Positions 12,291 to 23,461 of a stretch of 64,000 nt of DNA are shown piece after piece. Origin of the DNA: Hydractinia symbiolongicarpus. Taxonomy: Eukaryota > Cnidaria > Hydrozoa > Anthoathecata > Hydractiniidae. Location of the stretch: NCBI RefSeq assembly GCF_029227915.1, contig NC_079885.1:930001-994000 (forward strand). The letters run 5' to 3'. Position numbers and translations under genes: made by a program. The notes below the pieces were generated by a model. The model was not told the DNA's origin. It worked only from the letters and a program-made list of their open reading frames with translations, and did no database searches. The first letter of the stretch is position 1; every line of letters starts with the position of its first letter.

Positions 12291-15200
12291 ATCGTTCGGG
12301 AAATGAGTTTACTCCCTGGGTACTTTCTTTGTATACTTTTGATTATACGGGCCGAGTCCAGGGTTTACGGGAAATGGCGGGTTTTCGTTTGCCGGCGATT
12401 AAACTTCTTTTATTCAGCGTCTCATCAAAAATGAAAACATTTTTAAAAACTACAAGTCTCATGGGCTTTAGTGGTGAAATAATAATTTAAAAAATCGTTC
12501 GGAAAATGAGTTTACACCCTGGGTACTTTCTTATTTACTTTTGATTATACGGGCCGAGTCCAGGATTTACGGGAAATCGCAGGTTTTCGTTTGCCTGCGA
12601 TTAAACTTCTTTCATTCAGCGTCTCATCGAAAATGAAAACATTTTTAAAAACTACAAGTCTCATGCGTTTTAGTGGTGAAAAAGTAATTTAAAAAATCGT
12701 TCGGGAAATGAGTTTACATCCTGGGTACTTTCTTTGTATACTTTTGACTATACGGGCCAAGCCGGGATTTACGGGAAATCGCGGGTTTTCTTTTATTCAG
12801 CGTCTCATCAAAAATGAAAACATTTTTAAAAACTACAAGTCTTATGCGTTTTAGTGGTGAAAAAATAATTTAAAAAATCGTTCTGGAAATGAGTTTACTC
12901 CCTGGGTACTTTCTTATTATACTTTTGATTATACGGGCCGAGTCCGGGATTTACGGGAAATCGCAGGTTTTCGTTTGCCGGCAATTAAACTTCTTTCATT
13001 CAGCGTCTCATCAAAAATGAAAACATTTTTGAAAACTGCAAGTCTCATGGGTTTTAGAGGTGAAAATATAATTTAAAAAATCGTTCGGGAAATGAGTTTA
13101 CTCCCTGGGTACTTTCTTTGTATACTTTTGACTATACGGGCTGAGTGCGGGATTCACGGGAAGTCGCGGGTTTTCGTTTCCCGGCGATTAAACTTCTTTT
13201 ATTCAGCGTCTCAGCAAAAATGAAAACATTTTTAAAAACTACAAGTCTCATGCGTTTTAGTGGTGAAAAAATAATTTAAAAAATCGTTCGGGAAATGAGT
13301 TTATTCCCTGGATACTTTCTTTGTATACTTTTGACTATACGGGCCGAGTCCGGGATTTACGGGAAATCGCAGGTTTTCGTTTGCCGGCGATTAAACGTCT
13401 TTTATTCAGCGTCTCATCAAAAATGAAAACATTTTTAAAAACTACAAGTCTTATGCGTTTTAGTGGTGAAAAAATAATTTAAAAAATCGTTCGGGAAATG
13501 AGTTTACTCCCTGGGTACTTTCTTTGTATACTTTTGACTATACGGCCCAAGCCGGGATTTACGGGAAATCACGGGTTTTCGTTTGCCGGCGATTAAACTT
13601 CTTTTATTCAGCGTCTCATCAAAAATGAAAACATTTTTAAAAACTACAAGTCTCATGCGTTTTAGTGGTGAAAAAATAAATTTAAAAAATCGTTCCGGAA
13701 ATGAGTTTACTCCCTGGGTACTTTCTTGTTATACTTTTGACTATACGGGCCAAACCAGGGATTTACGGGAAATCGCGGGTTTTTGTTTGCCGGCGATTAA
13801 ACTTCTTTCATTCAGCGTCTCATCGAAAATGAAAACATTTTTAAAAACTACAAGTCTCATGCGTTTTAGTGGTGAAAAAGTAATTTAAAAAATCGTTCGG
13901 GAAATGAGTTTACTTCCTGGGTACTTTCTTTGTATACTTTTGACTATACGGGCCAAGCCGGGATTTACGGGAAATCGCGGGTTTTCTTTTATTCAGCGTC
14001 TCATCAAAAATAAAAACATTTTTAAAAACTACAAGTCTTATGCGTTTTAGTGGTGAAAAAATAATTTAAAAAATCGTTCGGGAAATGAGTTTACTCCCTG
14101 GGTACTTTCTTTGTATACTTTTGACTATACGGCCCAAGCCGGGATTTACGGGAAATCACGGGTTTTCGTTTGCCGGCGATTAAACTTCTTTTATTCAGCG
14201 TCTCATCAAAAATGAAAACATTTTTAAAAACTACAAGTCTCATGCGTTTTAGTGGTGAAAAAATAAATTTAAAAAATCGTTCCGGAAATGAGTTTACTCC
14301 CTGGGTACTTTCTTGTTATACTTTTGACTATACGGGCCAAACCAGGGATTTACGGGAAATCGCGGGTTTTTGTTTGCCGGCGATTAAACTTCTTTCATTC
14401 AGCGTCTCATCGAAAATGAAAACATTTTTAAAAACTACAAGTCTCATGCGTTTTAGTGGTGAAAAAGTAATTTAAAAAATCGTTCGGGAAATGAGTTTAC
14501 TTCCTGGGTACTTTCTTTGTATACTTTTGACTATACGGGCCAAGCCGGGATTTACGGGAAATCGCGGGTTTTCTTTTATTCAGCGTCTCATCAAAAATAA
14601 AAACATTTTTAAAAACTACAAGTCTTATGCGTTTTAGTGGTGAAAAAATAATTTAAAAAATCGTTCTGGAAATGAGTTTACTCCCTGGGTACTTTCTTTT
14701 TATACTTTTGATTATACGGGCCGAGTCCGGGATTTACGGGAAATCGCAGGTTTTCGTTTGCCGGCAATTAAACTTCTTTCATTCAGCGTCTCATCAAAAA
14801 TGAAAACATTTTTGAAAACTGCAAGTCTCATGCGTTTTAGAGGTGAAAATATAATTTAAAAAATCGTTGGGGAAATGAGTTTACTCCCTGGGTACTTGCT
14901 TTGTATACTTTTGACTATACGGGCTGAGTGCGGGATTCACGGGAAGTCGCGGGTTTTCGTTTCCCGGCGATTAAACTTCTTTTATTCAGCGTCTCATCAA
15001 AAATGAAAACATTTTTAAAAACTACAAGTCTTATGCGTTTTAGTGGTGAAAAAATAATTTAAAAAATCGTTCGGGAAATGAGTTTATTCCCTGGATACTT
15101 TCTTTGTATACTTTTGACTATACGGGCCGAGTCCGGGATTTACGGGAAATCGCAGGTTTTCGTTTGCCGGCGATTAAACTTCTTTTATTCAGCGTCTCAT

Positions 15201-18200
15201 CAAAAATGAAAACATTTTTAAAAACTACAAGTCTTATGCGTTTTAGTGGTGAAAAAATAATTTAAAAAATCGTTCGGGAAATGAGTTTATTCCCTGGATA
15301 CTTTCTTTGTATACTTTTGACTATACGGGCCGAGTCCGGGATTTACGGGAAATCGCAGGTTTTCGTTTGCCGGCGATTAAACTTCTTTTATTCAGCGTCT
15401 CATCAAAAATGAAAACATTTTTAAAAACTACAAGTCTCATGCGTTTTAGTGGTGAAAAAGTAATTTAAAAAATCGTTCGGGAAATGAGTTTACTTCCTGG
15501 GTACTTTCTTTGTATACTTTTGACTATACGGGCCAAGCCGGGATTTACGGGAAATCGCGGGTTTTCTTTTATTCAGCGTCTCATCAAAAATGAAAACATT
15601 TTTAAAAACTACAAGTCTTATGCGTTTTAGTGGTGAAAAAATAATTTAAAAAATCGTTCTGGAAATGAGTTTACTCCCTGGGTACTTTCTTATTATACTT
15701 TTGATTATACGGGCCGAGTCCGGTATTTACGGGAAATCGCAGGTTTTCGTTTGCCGGCGATTAAACTTCTTTCATTCAGCGTCTCATCAAAAATGAAAAC
15801 ATTTTTGAAAACTACAAGTCTCATGCGTTTTAGTGGTGAAAATATAATTTAAAAAATCGTTCGGGAAATGAGTTTACTCCCTGGGTACTTTCTTTGTATA
15901 CTTTTGACTATACGGGCTGAGTGCGGGATTCACGGGAAGTCGCGGGTTTTTGTTTCCCGGCGATTAAACTTCTTTTATTCAGCGTCTCAGCAAAAATGAA
16001 AACATTTTTAAAAACTACAAGTCTCATGCGTTTTAGTGGTGAAAAAATAATTTAAAAAATCGTTCGGGAAATGAGTTTAATCCCTGGATACTTTCTTTGT
16101 ATACTTTTGACTATACGGGCCGAGTCCGGGATTTACGGGAAATCGCAGGTTTTCGTTTGCCGGCGATTAAACTTCTTTTATTCAGCGTCTCATCAAAAAT
16201 GAAAACATTTTTAAAAACTACAAGTCTCATGCGTTTTAGTGGTGAAATAATAATTTAAAAAATCGTTTGGGAAATGAGTTTACACCCTGGGTACTTTCTT
16301 TGTATACTTTTGACTATACGGGCCAAGCCGGGATTTACGGGAAATCGCGGGTTTTCTTTTATTCAGCGTCTCATCAAAAATGAAAACATTTTTAAAAACT
16401 ACAAGTCTTATGCGTTTTAGTGGTGAAAAAATAATTTAAAAAATCGTTCTGGAAATGAGTTTACTCCCTGGGTACTTTCTTTGTATACTTTTGACTATAC
16501 GGGCCGAGTCCGGGATTTACGGGAAATCGCAGGTTTTCGTTTGCCGGCGATTAAACTGCTTTTATTCAGCGTCTCATCAAAAATGATAGCATTCTTGAAA
16601 ACTACAAGTCTCATGCGTTTTAGTGGTGAAATAATAATTTAAAAAATCGTTTGGGAAATGAGTTTACTCCCTGGGTACTTTCTTTGTATACTTTTGACTA
16701 TACGGGCCGAGTCCAGGATTTACGGGAAATCGCAGGTTTTCGTTTGCCGGCGTTTAAACTTCTTTTATTCACCGTCTCATCAAAAATGAAAACTTTTTTA
16801 AAAACTACAAGTGTCATGCGTTTTAGTGGTGAAAAAATAATTTAAAAAATCGTTCGGGAAATGAGTTTACTCCCTGGGTACTTTCTTTGTATACTTTTGA
16901 TTATACGGGCCGAGTCCAGGGTTTACGGGAAATGGCGGGTTTTCGTTTGCCGGCGATTAAACTTCTTTTATTCAGCGTCTCATCAAAAATGAAAACATTT
17001 TTAAAAACTACAAGTCTCATGGGCTTTAGTGGTGAAATAATAATTTAAAAAATCGTTCGGAAAATGAGTTTACACCCTGGGTACTTTCTTATTTACTTTT
17101 GATTATACGGGCCGAGTCCAGGATTTACGGGAAATCGCAGGTTTTCGTTTGCCTGCGATTAAACTTCTTTCATTCAGCGTCTCATCGAAAATGAAAACAT
17201 TTTTAAAAACTACAAGTCTCATGCGTTTTAGTGGTGAAAAAGTAATTTAAAAAATCGTTCGGGAAATGAGTTTACTTCCTGGGTACTTTCTTTGTATACT
17301 TTTGACTATACGGGCCAAGCCGGGATTTACGGGAAATCGCGGGTTTTCTTTTATTCAGCGTCTCATCAAAAATAAAAACATTTTTAAAAACTACAAGTCT
17401 TATGCGTTTTAGTGGTGAAAAAATAATTTAAAAAATCGTTCTGGAAATGAGTTTACTCCCTGGGTACTTTCTTATTATACTTTTGATTATACGGGCCGAG
17501 TCCGGGATTTACGGGAAATCGCAGGTTTTCGTTTGCCGGCAATTAAACTTCTTTCATTCAGCGTCTCATCAAAAATGAAAACATTTTTGAAAACTGCAAG
17601 TCTCATGGGTTTTAGAGGTGAAAATATAATTTAAAAAATCGTTCGGGAAATGAGTTTACTCCCTGGGTACTTTCTTTGTATACTTTTGACTATACGGGCT
17701 GAGTGCGGGATTCACGGGAAGTCGCGGGTTTTCGTTTCCCGGCGATTAAACTTCTTTTATTCAGCGTCTCAGCAAAAATGAAAACATTTTTAAAAACTAC
17801 AAGTCTCATGCGTTTTAGTGGTGAAAAAATAATTTAAAAAATCGTTCGGGAAATGAGTTTATTCCCTGGATACTTTCTTTGTATACTTTTGACTATACAG
17901 GCCGAGTCCGGGATTTACGGGAAATCGCAGGTTTTCGTTTGCCGGCGATTAAACTTCTTTTATTCAGCGTCTCATCAAAAATGAAAACATTTTTAAAAAC
18001 TACAAGTCTTATGCGTTTTAGTGGTGAAAAAATAATTTAAAAAATCGTTCGGGAAATGAGTTTACTCCCTGGGTACTTTCTTTGTATACTTTTGACTATA
18101 CGGCCCAAGCCGGGATTTACGGGAAATCACGGGTTTTCGTTTGCCGGCGATTAAACTTCTTTTATTCAGCGTCTCATCAAAAATGAAAACATTTTTAAAA

Positions 18201-18630
18201 ACTACAAGTCTCATGCGTTTTAGTGGTGAAAAAATAAATTTAAAAAATCGTTCCGGAAATGAGTTTACTCCCTGGGTACTTTCTTGTTATACTTTTGACT
18301 ATACGGGCCAAACCAGGGATTTACGGGAAATCGCGGGTTTTTGTTTGCCGGCGATTAAACTTCTTTCATTCAGCGTCTCATCGAAAATGAAAACATTTTT
18401 AAAAACTACAAGTCTCATGCGTTTTAGTGGTGAAAAAGTAATTTAAAAAATCGTTCGGGAAATGAGTTTACTTCCTGGGTACTTTCTTTGTATACTTTTG
18501 ACTATACGGGCCAAGCCGGGATTTACGGGAAATCGCGGGTTTTCTTTTATTCAGCGTCTCATCAAAAATAAAAACATTTTTAAAAACTACAAGTCTTATG
18601 CGTTTTAGTGGTGAAAAAATAATTTAAAAA
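10450..18630 (+). repeat. 4,558 bp segmental tandem duplication
   Basis: Variant monomers at about 10.45-14.07 kb reappear in the same order at about 15.0-18.63 kb at a constant offset of 4,558 bp. For example, 11130 matches 15688, 12093 matches 16651 and 13583 matches 18141. The copies look nearly identical by eye, so the event appears recent relative to monomer divergence. Borders are judged from where the shared variants stop. Confidence 0.85.
13488..14661 (+). repeat. 587 bp tandem duplication (trimer: 203+203+181)
   Basis: A three-monomer block with ACGGCCCAAGCC, the rare AAAAATAAATTTAAAAAATC junction and the short monomer occurs twice, 587 bp apart (for example 13583 and 14170). It contains a monomer junction that creates a 101-codon frame across two monomers, which I do not regard as a gene. 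Confidence 0.85.
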
Positions 18631-20090
18631 ATCGTTCTGGAAATGAGTTTACTCCCTGGGTACTTTCTTTTTATACTTTTGATTATACGGGCCGAGTCCG
18701 GGATTTACGGGAAATCGCAGGTTTTCGTTTGCCGGCAATTAAACTTCTTTCATTCAGCGTCTCATCAAAAATGAAAACATTTTTGAAAACTGCAAGTCTC
18801 ATGCGTTTTAGAGGTGAAAATATAATTTAAAAAATCGTTCGGGAAATGAGTTTACTCCCTGGGTACTTTCTTTGTATACTTTTGACTATACGGGCTGAGT
18901 GCGGGATTCACGGGAAGTCGCGGGTTTTCGTTTCCCGGCGATTAAACTTCTTTTATTCAGCGTCTCAGCAAAAATGAAAACATTTTTAAAAACTACAAGT
19001 CTCATGCGTTTTAGTGGTGAAAAAATAATTTAAAAAATCGTTCGGGAAATGAGTTTATTCCCTGGATACTTTCTTTGTATACTTTTGACTATACGGCCCA
19101 AGCCGGGATTTACGGGAAATCACGGGTTTTCGTTTGCCGGCGATTAAACTTCTTTTATTCAGCGTCTCATCAAAAATGAAAACATTTTTAAAAACTACAA
19201 GTCTCATGCGTTTTAGTGGTGAAAAAATAAATTTAAAAAATCGTTCCGGAAATGAGTTTACTCCCTGGGTACTTTCTTGTTATACTTTTGACTATACGGG
19301 CCAAACCAGGGATTTACGGGAAATCGCGGGTTTTTGTTTGCCGGCGATTAAACTTCTTTCATTCAGCGTCTCATCGAAAATGAAAACATTTTTAAAAACT
19401 ACAAGTCTCATGCGTTTTAGTGGTGAAAAAGTAATTTAAAAAATCGTTCGGGAAATGAGTTTACTTCCTGGGTACTTTCTTTGTATACTTTTGACTATAC
19501 GGGCCAAGCCGGGATTTACGGGAAATCGCGGGTTTTCTTTTATTCAGCGTCTCATCAAAAATAAAAACATTTTTAAAAACTACAAGTCTTATGCGTTTTA
19601 GTGGTGAAAAAATAATTTAAAAAATCGTTCTGGAAATGAGTTTACTCCCTGGGTACTTTCTTTTTATACTTTTGATTATACGGGCCGAGTCCGGGATTTA
19701 CGGGAAATCGCAGGTTTTCGTTTGCCGGCAATTAAACTTCTTTCATTCAGCGTCTCATCAAAAATGAAAACATTTTTGAAAACTGCAAGTCTCATGCGTT
19801 TTAGAGGTGAAAATATAATTTAAAAAATCGTTCGGGAAATGAGTTTACTCCCTGGGTACTTTCTTTGTATACTTTTGACTATACGGGCTGAGTGCGGGAT
19901 TCACGGGAAGTCGCGGGTTTTCGTTTCCCGGCGATTAAACTTCTTTTATTCAGCGTCTCAGCAAAAATGAAAACATTTTTAAAAACTACAAGTCTCATGC
20001 GTTTTAGTGGTGAAAAAATAATTTAAAAAATCGTTCGGGAAATGAGTTTATTCCCTGGATACTTTCTTTGTATACTTTTGACTATACGGG
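18100..20090 (+). repeat. 993 bp tandem duplication next to the transposon
   Basis: The ACGGCCCAAGCC marker at about 18101 repeats at about 19094, and the monomers after it repeat in order. The second copy is interrupted downstream by the transposon that begins at 20191. The period equals that of the pentamer at the window start, again four full monomers and one short one. Confidence 0.8.
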
Positions 20091-20187
20091 CCGAGTCCGG
20101 GATTTACGGGAAATCGCAGGTTTTCGTTTGCCGGCGATTAAACTTCTTTTATTCAGCGTCTCATCAAAAATGAAAACATTTTTAAAA

Positions 20188-20190
20188 ACT
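20188..20190. repeat. Target site duplication, left (ACT)
   Basis: Intact monomers read AAAAACTACAAGTCT here. The left flank ends in AAAAACT and the right flank resumes ACTACAAGTCT, so ACT is present on both sides of the element. A 3 bp duplication fits CACTA/EnSpm elements. Confidence 0.85.
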
Positions 20191-20223
20191 CACGGCGGGC
20201 TATTTCCCGTGTGAAAATGCTTA
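20191..20223 (+). repeat. Left terminal inverted repeat (imperfect, 33 bp)
   Basis: Bases 1-9 (CACGGCGGG) and 25-33 (AAATGCTTA) are identical to the inverted right end with no gap. The 15 bases between match at only about two positions. This is the 3' end of the element relative to transposase transcription. Confidence 0.8.
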
Positions 20224-21153
20224 ACTCGTATTTTTCAAACGGCCTGGCTATTTTGTCAAGGATTGTTACATGGAGTTTGCGCCGCAATTCGACACTCCTT
20301 CAATTGCAACCTAGGTTTTCACAATAGCAGGTACAACAGCAGCGCGATGGAGAGATTTGTAGAAAAATAAAAATGGCTACCTGGCTAAACACACTGAAAG
20401 GTTGCTGCAAGTGTTTAAAGTTTTGATTTGGTATATAACGAGTAAAAAATGGATAAATTATTGTTATTTTATGGCTTTCGTAGCTACCGTTACTCATTAT
20501 TGCATATAATAAAAAATAACAAGAAGATGGGATGGAGGCAGCACAGCTAGCTAGCTGCCAGAACACACAGGACAGTCAAACAACAAAAACTACTTTTGTG
20601 ACACATTGTATCTCAATATGAAGCAAATAATAACACAACAACTCTGTTTAAATAAAACATATGAACTATGAAAACTTTTTTTTAATAAAATATAAACTAT
20701 CATATAGCTAGTGTTTTATAACATCTATTCACAGAAAAAAATGATGATGATCTAGAATTTGTTTTCTTTTGCAAGAGAAAATTTGGCATTGCCATGCTCA
20801 TAAAAATAAAATATATTTGTATAAAATACATATTCTTTGATGTAAATATTATAAATTTTATGCTGTAATAGTCACCATACTTTCTATATGATTACGTCGT
20901 AAACATTTATGTACCAAATGTTCTGACAAAACATTAATTCACACACATTTATATTAAAAAATTGATTTCTTTGAGCTTTCTAATTGGGAAAATTAATATT
21001 CATACTCTTGCGAAAGACACTATCTCACTGATTCACAAATATACATTGCAAATGTTATGCAAACAAAAAGTATATAGCAGAATAAGGAAATAAGGAAAAT
21101 ATACATCTAACACGAACTATCAACATACTGAACTTTTAAACAAAAAACGGTGT
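20224..21153. other. Non-coding region downstream of the transposase
   Basis: This is AT-rich sequence between the left inverted repeat and the transposase stop codon. An 88-codon minus-strand frame at 20300-20566 resembles no family I know, lacks domain features and is Cys- and Ser-rich in a low-complexity way; I treat it as chance. An AGCT tract lies at 20545-20556. On the transcribed (minus) strand I see no convincing AATAAA; an ATTAAA near 20685 is a weak candidate polyadenylation signal. Confidence 0.5.
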
Positions 21154-23391
21154 CTAAATTTCTAAATCAGAAAAAACCTTTTTCATGAAAGCACTCTCAC
21201 ATAGTTGGCATTTCAAGTTATTTCTAACAAGCAGCAAGCAATGTTCACAACACATATCTCTCTCTGGTATGTAATCAGATCCTCTTGAAACATAGTGCAA
21301 CTTATCGTAACCGTTTTCTCTCAGATGCAACAATTGTATGTACTCGTGACGGAAAATTCTTGGCCAGCGACATTGGAAAGTGGTATTGTTAGAATACTTT
21401 ACAATCATCTGGTGCTTTTGCTCCCGCCCTTCCATACTATTACATCCAATTCCGAAACCGTAGCACAGCAAAGTACTTTCAGCATGGAAAGGTATGCAGT
21501 TACATAAAGTCCATAAACTGGGTGAGACGCTTACATCATACCAACAGCTTGACTTGAAAAGTAGTTTACATTGCTTCTTTAAATCTTTTAAAAGTTCCAA
21601 ATTGAAATTCTCTACACGTACTGATAGTGAAATAATTTTTCGCAAACATATGAACTGAAAATGGATTTGATGCAGCCTTATTTTCATTTGTTCACTCTTC
21701 AATTCATTTAAAATAAGTAAATTTAATTCTGGGAAATGACAAAGAAAGGCTTTACTCTCCTTTCCACGAAAACGAAAAGTGAAACTACTTTCATTCTTAG
21801 AACTGCTTTCATTAAACCACCGGATAATTTTTTTCGACAAAAAATTACATCCCATTGCTGAACGTATAAAATTAACAAATTTAATTAAAGCATGTGAGGA
21901 AGGTATATCTTTAAATGCTTTGTAGGAATTCAATGGAGCAGTTGCCAAACATAGATTGAATAACTTCATGAAGTGCTCTTTGACGACATTGTTCTTCAGA
22001 TGAAGAGGTTCGCCTTTTGCTTTATCAATATAATGGCCAACCAAGGGGACTTCTTCTTGTCTACCTTTCAAAACTTTAGATATATAAGATGTCAAGTTAC
22101 TACGTTTCGTTGCACTATTTCCTTTGCATTTAACTTCGATTTCTTTTTTTTTACCTTCAACCTTTTTGGCATCACTTATGCGTTTGTGATAGTTGAAGGG
22201 CATCCATTTGTCACTTTGCTTGGTTCCGTATGTATATTCAAATTTGGCTGAATTATCTTTATTTACATTTCTTTTACACTTCACGTCCGACAACAACTTG
22301 AGAACATAATTGCGTACAACAGTAGAATTTTCCTCAGTATCACCACCAAAAATTAAAAAGTTTTCGGAGCTGCTGCATATCCGATTACCAACATTAAGAA
22401 AAGAGACTAAAAATGACATACCACAAATAGGAGCTCCATCCCCACCAAGAGCAAATACAAACAGAAAAGATTCAAAATCTTTTTTTTCAAGCATATTGAA
22501 TGTTTTTAGTTTGTCACTCCGTTGACGATTCACTTTTAAATAGAATTTTGCCAATCGTAACAAAAATTCATCACACGATCTATAATTTCCTGTAACTGAT
22601 TTTGTTTCATCTCCAAAGGTTAGAGTTGGATGTATGTCATGTAGTGTTCCTATATCAATGTTATTGATAATGGTTGCTAAATGAGGATACTGAATATAAT
22701 TAACCACTGAATTCTGTTTATTCTGGGAAATTCTATTTGCCTTTCTAATTGCCATGTATTTAGCTTTCCCCATGACATTGTGGCTGTAAAAAACATTGAG
22801 AGAACGTAGTTTATTATCTTCTGAATTGTAAAATTCTTCATTTGCTATTTTGATGGTAGTTTCCTTTATCTGTTTTACTACAGATGATTTAGCATTCAAT
22901 AAACTTTTTGCAAACATTTTTGAGGGGATTTTCGAACACAATGTGTCAATCATACCAAACATAACCGGCTGAACAGATTCCTTAGACCCTCCGTGAATGG
23001 CAGAACAAGCTTCAAATGTTTCCAGACGACGTGTATCTTTTGCTGATCTATTTAAATCACTAGATGATGGGAATTTACTACGCCTCTCAGCTGTTACCTT
23101 GCTGATGCTAAATTTGACTTCAGAGTCCACTCTATTCTTACTACACTCATAGTTTAGGTGTCTAACACGTTTTCTTTTTCTAGCTAATCTATTTCTTAAC
23201 TTATCAACATCCCTTTCAATCAAAGTTATCTCACTGCTCAATGCTGCTAATTGTTTTTGTTTTTCCTCAATTAGGTTACTCTGATTTGAAATTTTCAAAT
23301 CCATATCGTTGATTTTTTTTCTGTTTGATGTATATTTTCCTAACTGGGAAAACTTAATGTTTTGTGCCTTTGACTTTCCTTTAGGAGGCAT
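21154..23391 (-). CDS. CMC/EnSpm-like transposase (745 aa)
   Basis: This probably encodes the enzyme that cuts and rejoins the element ends, acting in the nucleus. I chose the ATG at 23391 (MPPKGKSKAQ); upstream in-frame codons lack an ATG. Visible features, numbered from that Met: a basic N-terminus, a probable coiled coil at about 29-69, and a basic cluster at about 66-78 (RNRLARKRKRVRH) likely to serve in nuclear import or DNA binding. A central GGDGAPICGMSF around 316-327 has D318 as a likely first catalytic acid, followed by FGGDTEE at about 348-354. GEPLHLKNNV lies at about 460-469, and SMEGREQKHQ at about 652-661 with a likely catalytic Glu. A C-terminal CxxC-x9-CxxC (C715, C718, C728, C731) may bind zinc. 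The EPLHLKNN segment resembles the D-x-MH-x3-N block of plant CACTA transposases, with Glu in place of Asp. The frame has no internal stop. If the 118 nt intron described in the findings is real, the true protein lacks the first 16 residues and is longer at its N-terminus. Family assignment is from memory of motifs, not a search. Confidence 0.75.
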   Translation of the reverse strand: MPPKGKSKAQNIKFSQLGKYTSNRKKINDMDLKISNQSNLIEEKQKQLAALSSEITLIERDVDKLRNRLARKRKRVRHLNYECSKNRVDSEVKFSISKVTAERRSKFPSSSDLNRSAKDTRRLETFEACSAIHGGSKESVQPVMFGMIDTLCSKIPSKMFAKSLLNAKSSVVKQIKETTIKIANEEFYNSEDNKLRSLNVFYSHNVMGKAKYMAIRKANRISQNKQNSVVNYIQYPHLATIINNIDIGTLHDIHPTLTFGDETKSVTGNYRSCDEFLLRLAKFYLKVNRQRSDKLKTFNMLEKKDFESFLFVFALGGDGAPICGMSFLVSFLNVGNRICSSSENFLIFGGDTEENSTVVRNYVLKLLSDVKCKRNVNKDNSAKFEYTYGTKQSDKWMPFNYHKRISDAKKVEGKKKEIEVKCKGNSATKRSNLTSYISKVLKGRQEEVPLVGHYIDKAKGEPLHLKNNVVKEHFMKLFNLCLATAPLNSYKAFKDIPSSHALIKFVNFIRSAMGCNFLSKKIIRWFNESSSKNESSFTFRFRGKESKAFLCHFPELNLLILNELKSEQMKIRLHQIHFQFICLRKIISLSVRVENFNLELLKDLKKQCKLLFKSSCWYDVSVSPSLWTLCNCIPFHAESTLLCYGFGIGCNSMEGREQKHQMIVKYSNNTTFQCRWPRIFRHEYIQLLHLRENGYDKLHYVSRGSDYIPERDMCCEHCLLLVRNNLKCQLCESAFMKKVFSDLEI

Positions 23392-23461
23392 GGCATAGAA
23401 ATACAACAAAATAAAAACATTTAACTAGGATAAAAATCCAATTCTGTCAATAACTACATAC
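23344..23461 (-). other. Candidate phase-0 intron joining the two transposon frames
   Basis: On the minus strand GTATGT lies at 23461-23456, directly after an ATG codon of the upstream frame and four codons before its stop. A TTTTCCCAG acceptor ends at 23344, directly after a CAG codon of the transposase frame. Removing the 118 nt between them would fuse the frames without a shift. The splice signals and matching phase are seen; actual splicing is inference. Confidence 0.4.

Larger units (their letters stand above)
1..20190 (+). repeat. Satellite array, forward arm A (203 bp monomer)
   Basis: About one hundred head-to-tail monomers lie here, each recognisable by GAAATGAGTTTACTCCCTGG, then GTATACTTTTGACTATACGG, TTTGCCGGCGATTAAAC, CAGCGTCTCATCAAAAATGA and GTTTTAGTGGTGAAA. 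Full monomers are 203 bp. A shortened form of about 181 bp lacks 21 bp (GTTTGCCGGCGATTAAACTTC region) and carries GCCAAGCC instead of GCCGAGTCC. Monomers differ at a few diagnostic sites and the variants recur in order, which shows higher-order repeat structure. No gene is credible here: the recurrent 64- and 101-codon open frames begin at TTG, and 203 is not a multiple of three. The array could be centromeric or pericentromeric; that is inference only. Confidence 0.97.

Noticed and set aside
13583-13888. 101-codon frames spanning two monomers (13583, 14170, 18141, 19134)
   Set aside because: They arise only where one extra A at a monomer junction (AAAAATAAATTT) avoids the usual stop, and they also begin at TTG.
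20300-20566. 88-codon minus-strand frame in the transposon
   Set aside because: No recognisable motif; short, low-complexity and downstream of the transposase. Probably chance.
21295-22525. Plus-strand frames of 70-92 codons at 21295, 21973 and 22310
   Set aside because: All lie inside the transposase frame on the opposite strand and are shadows of it.
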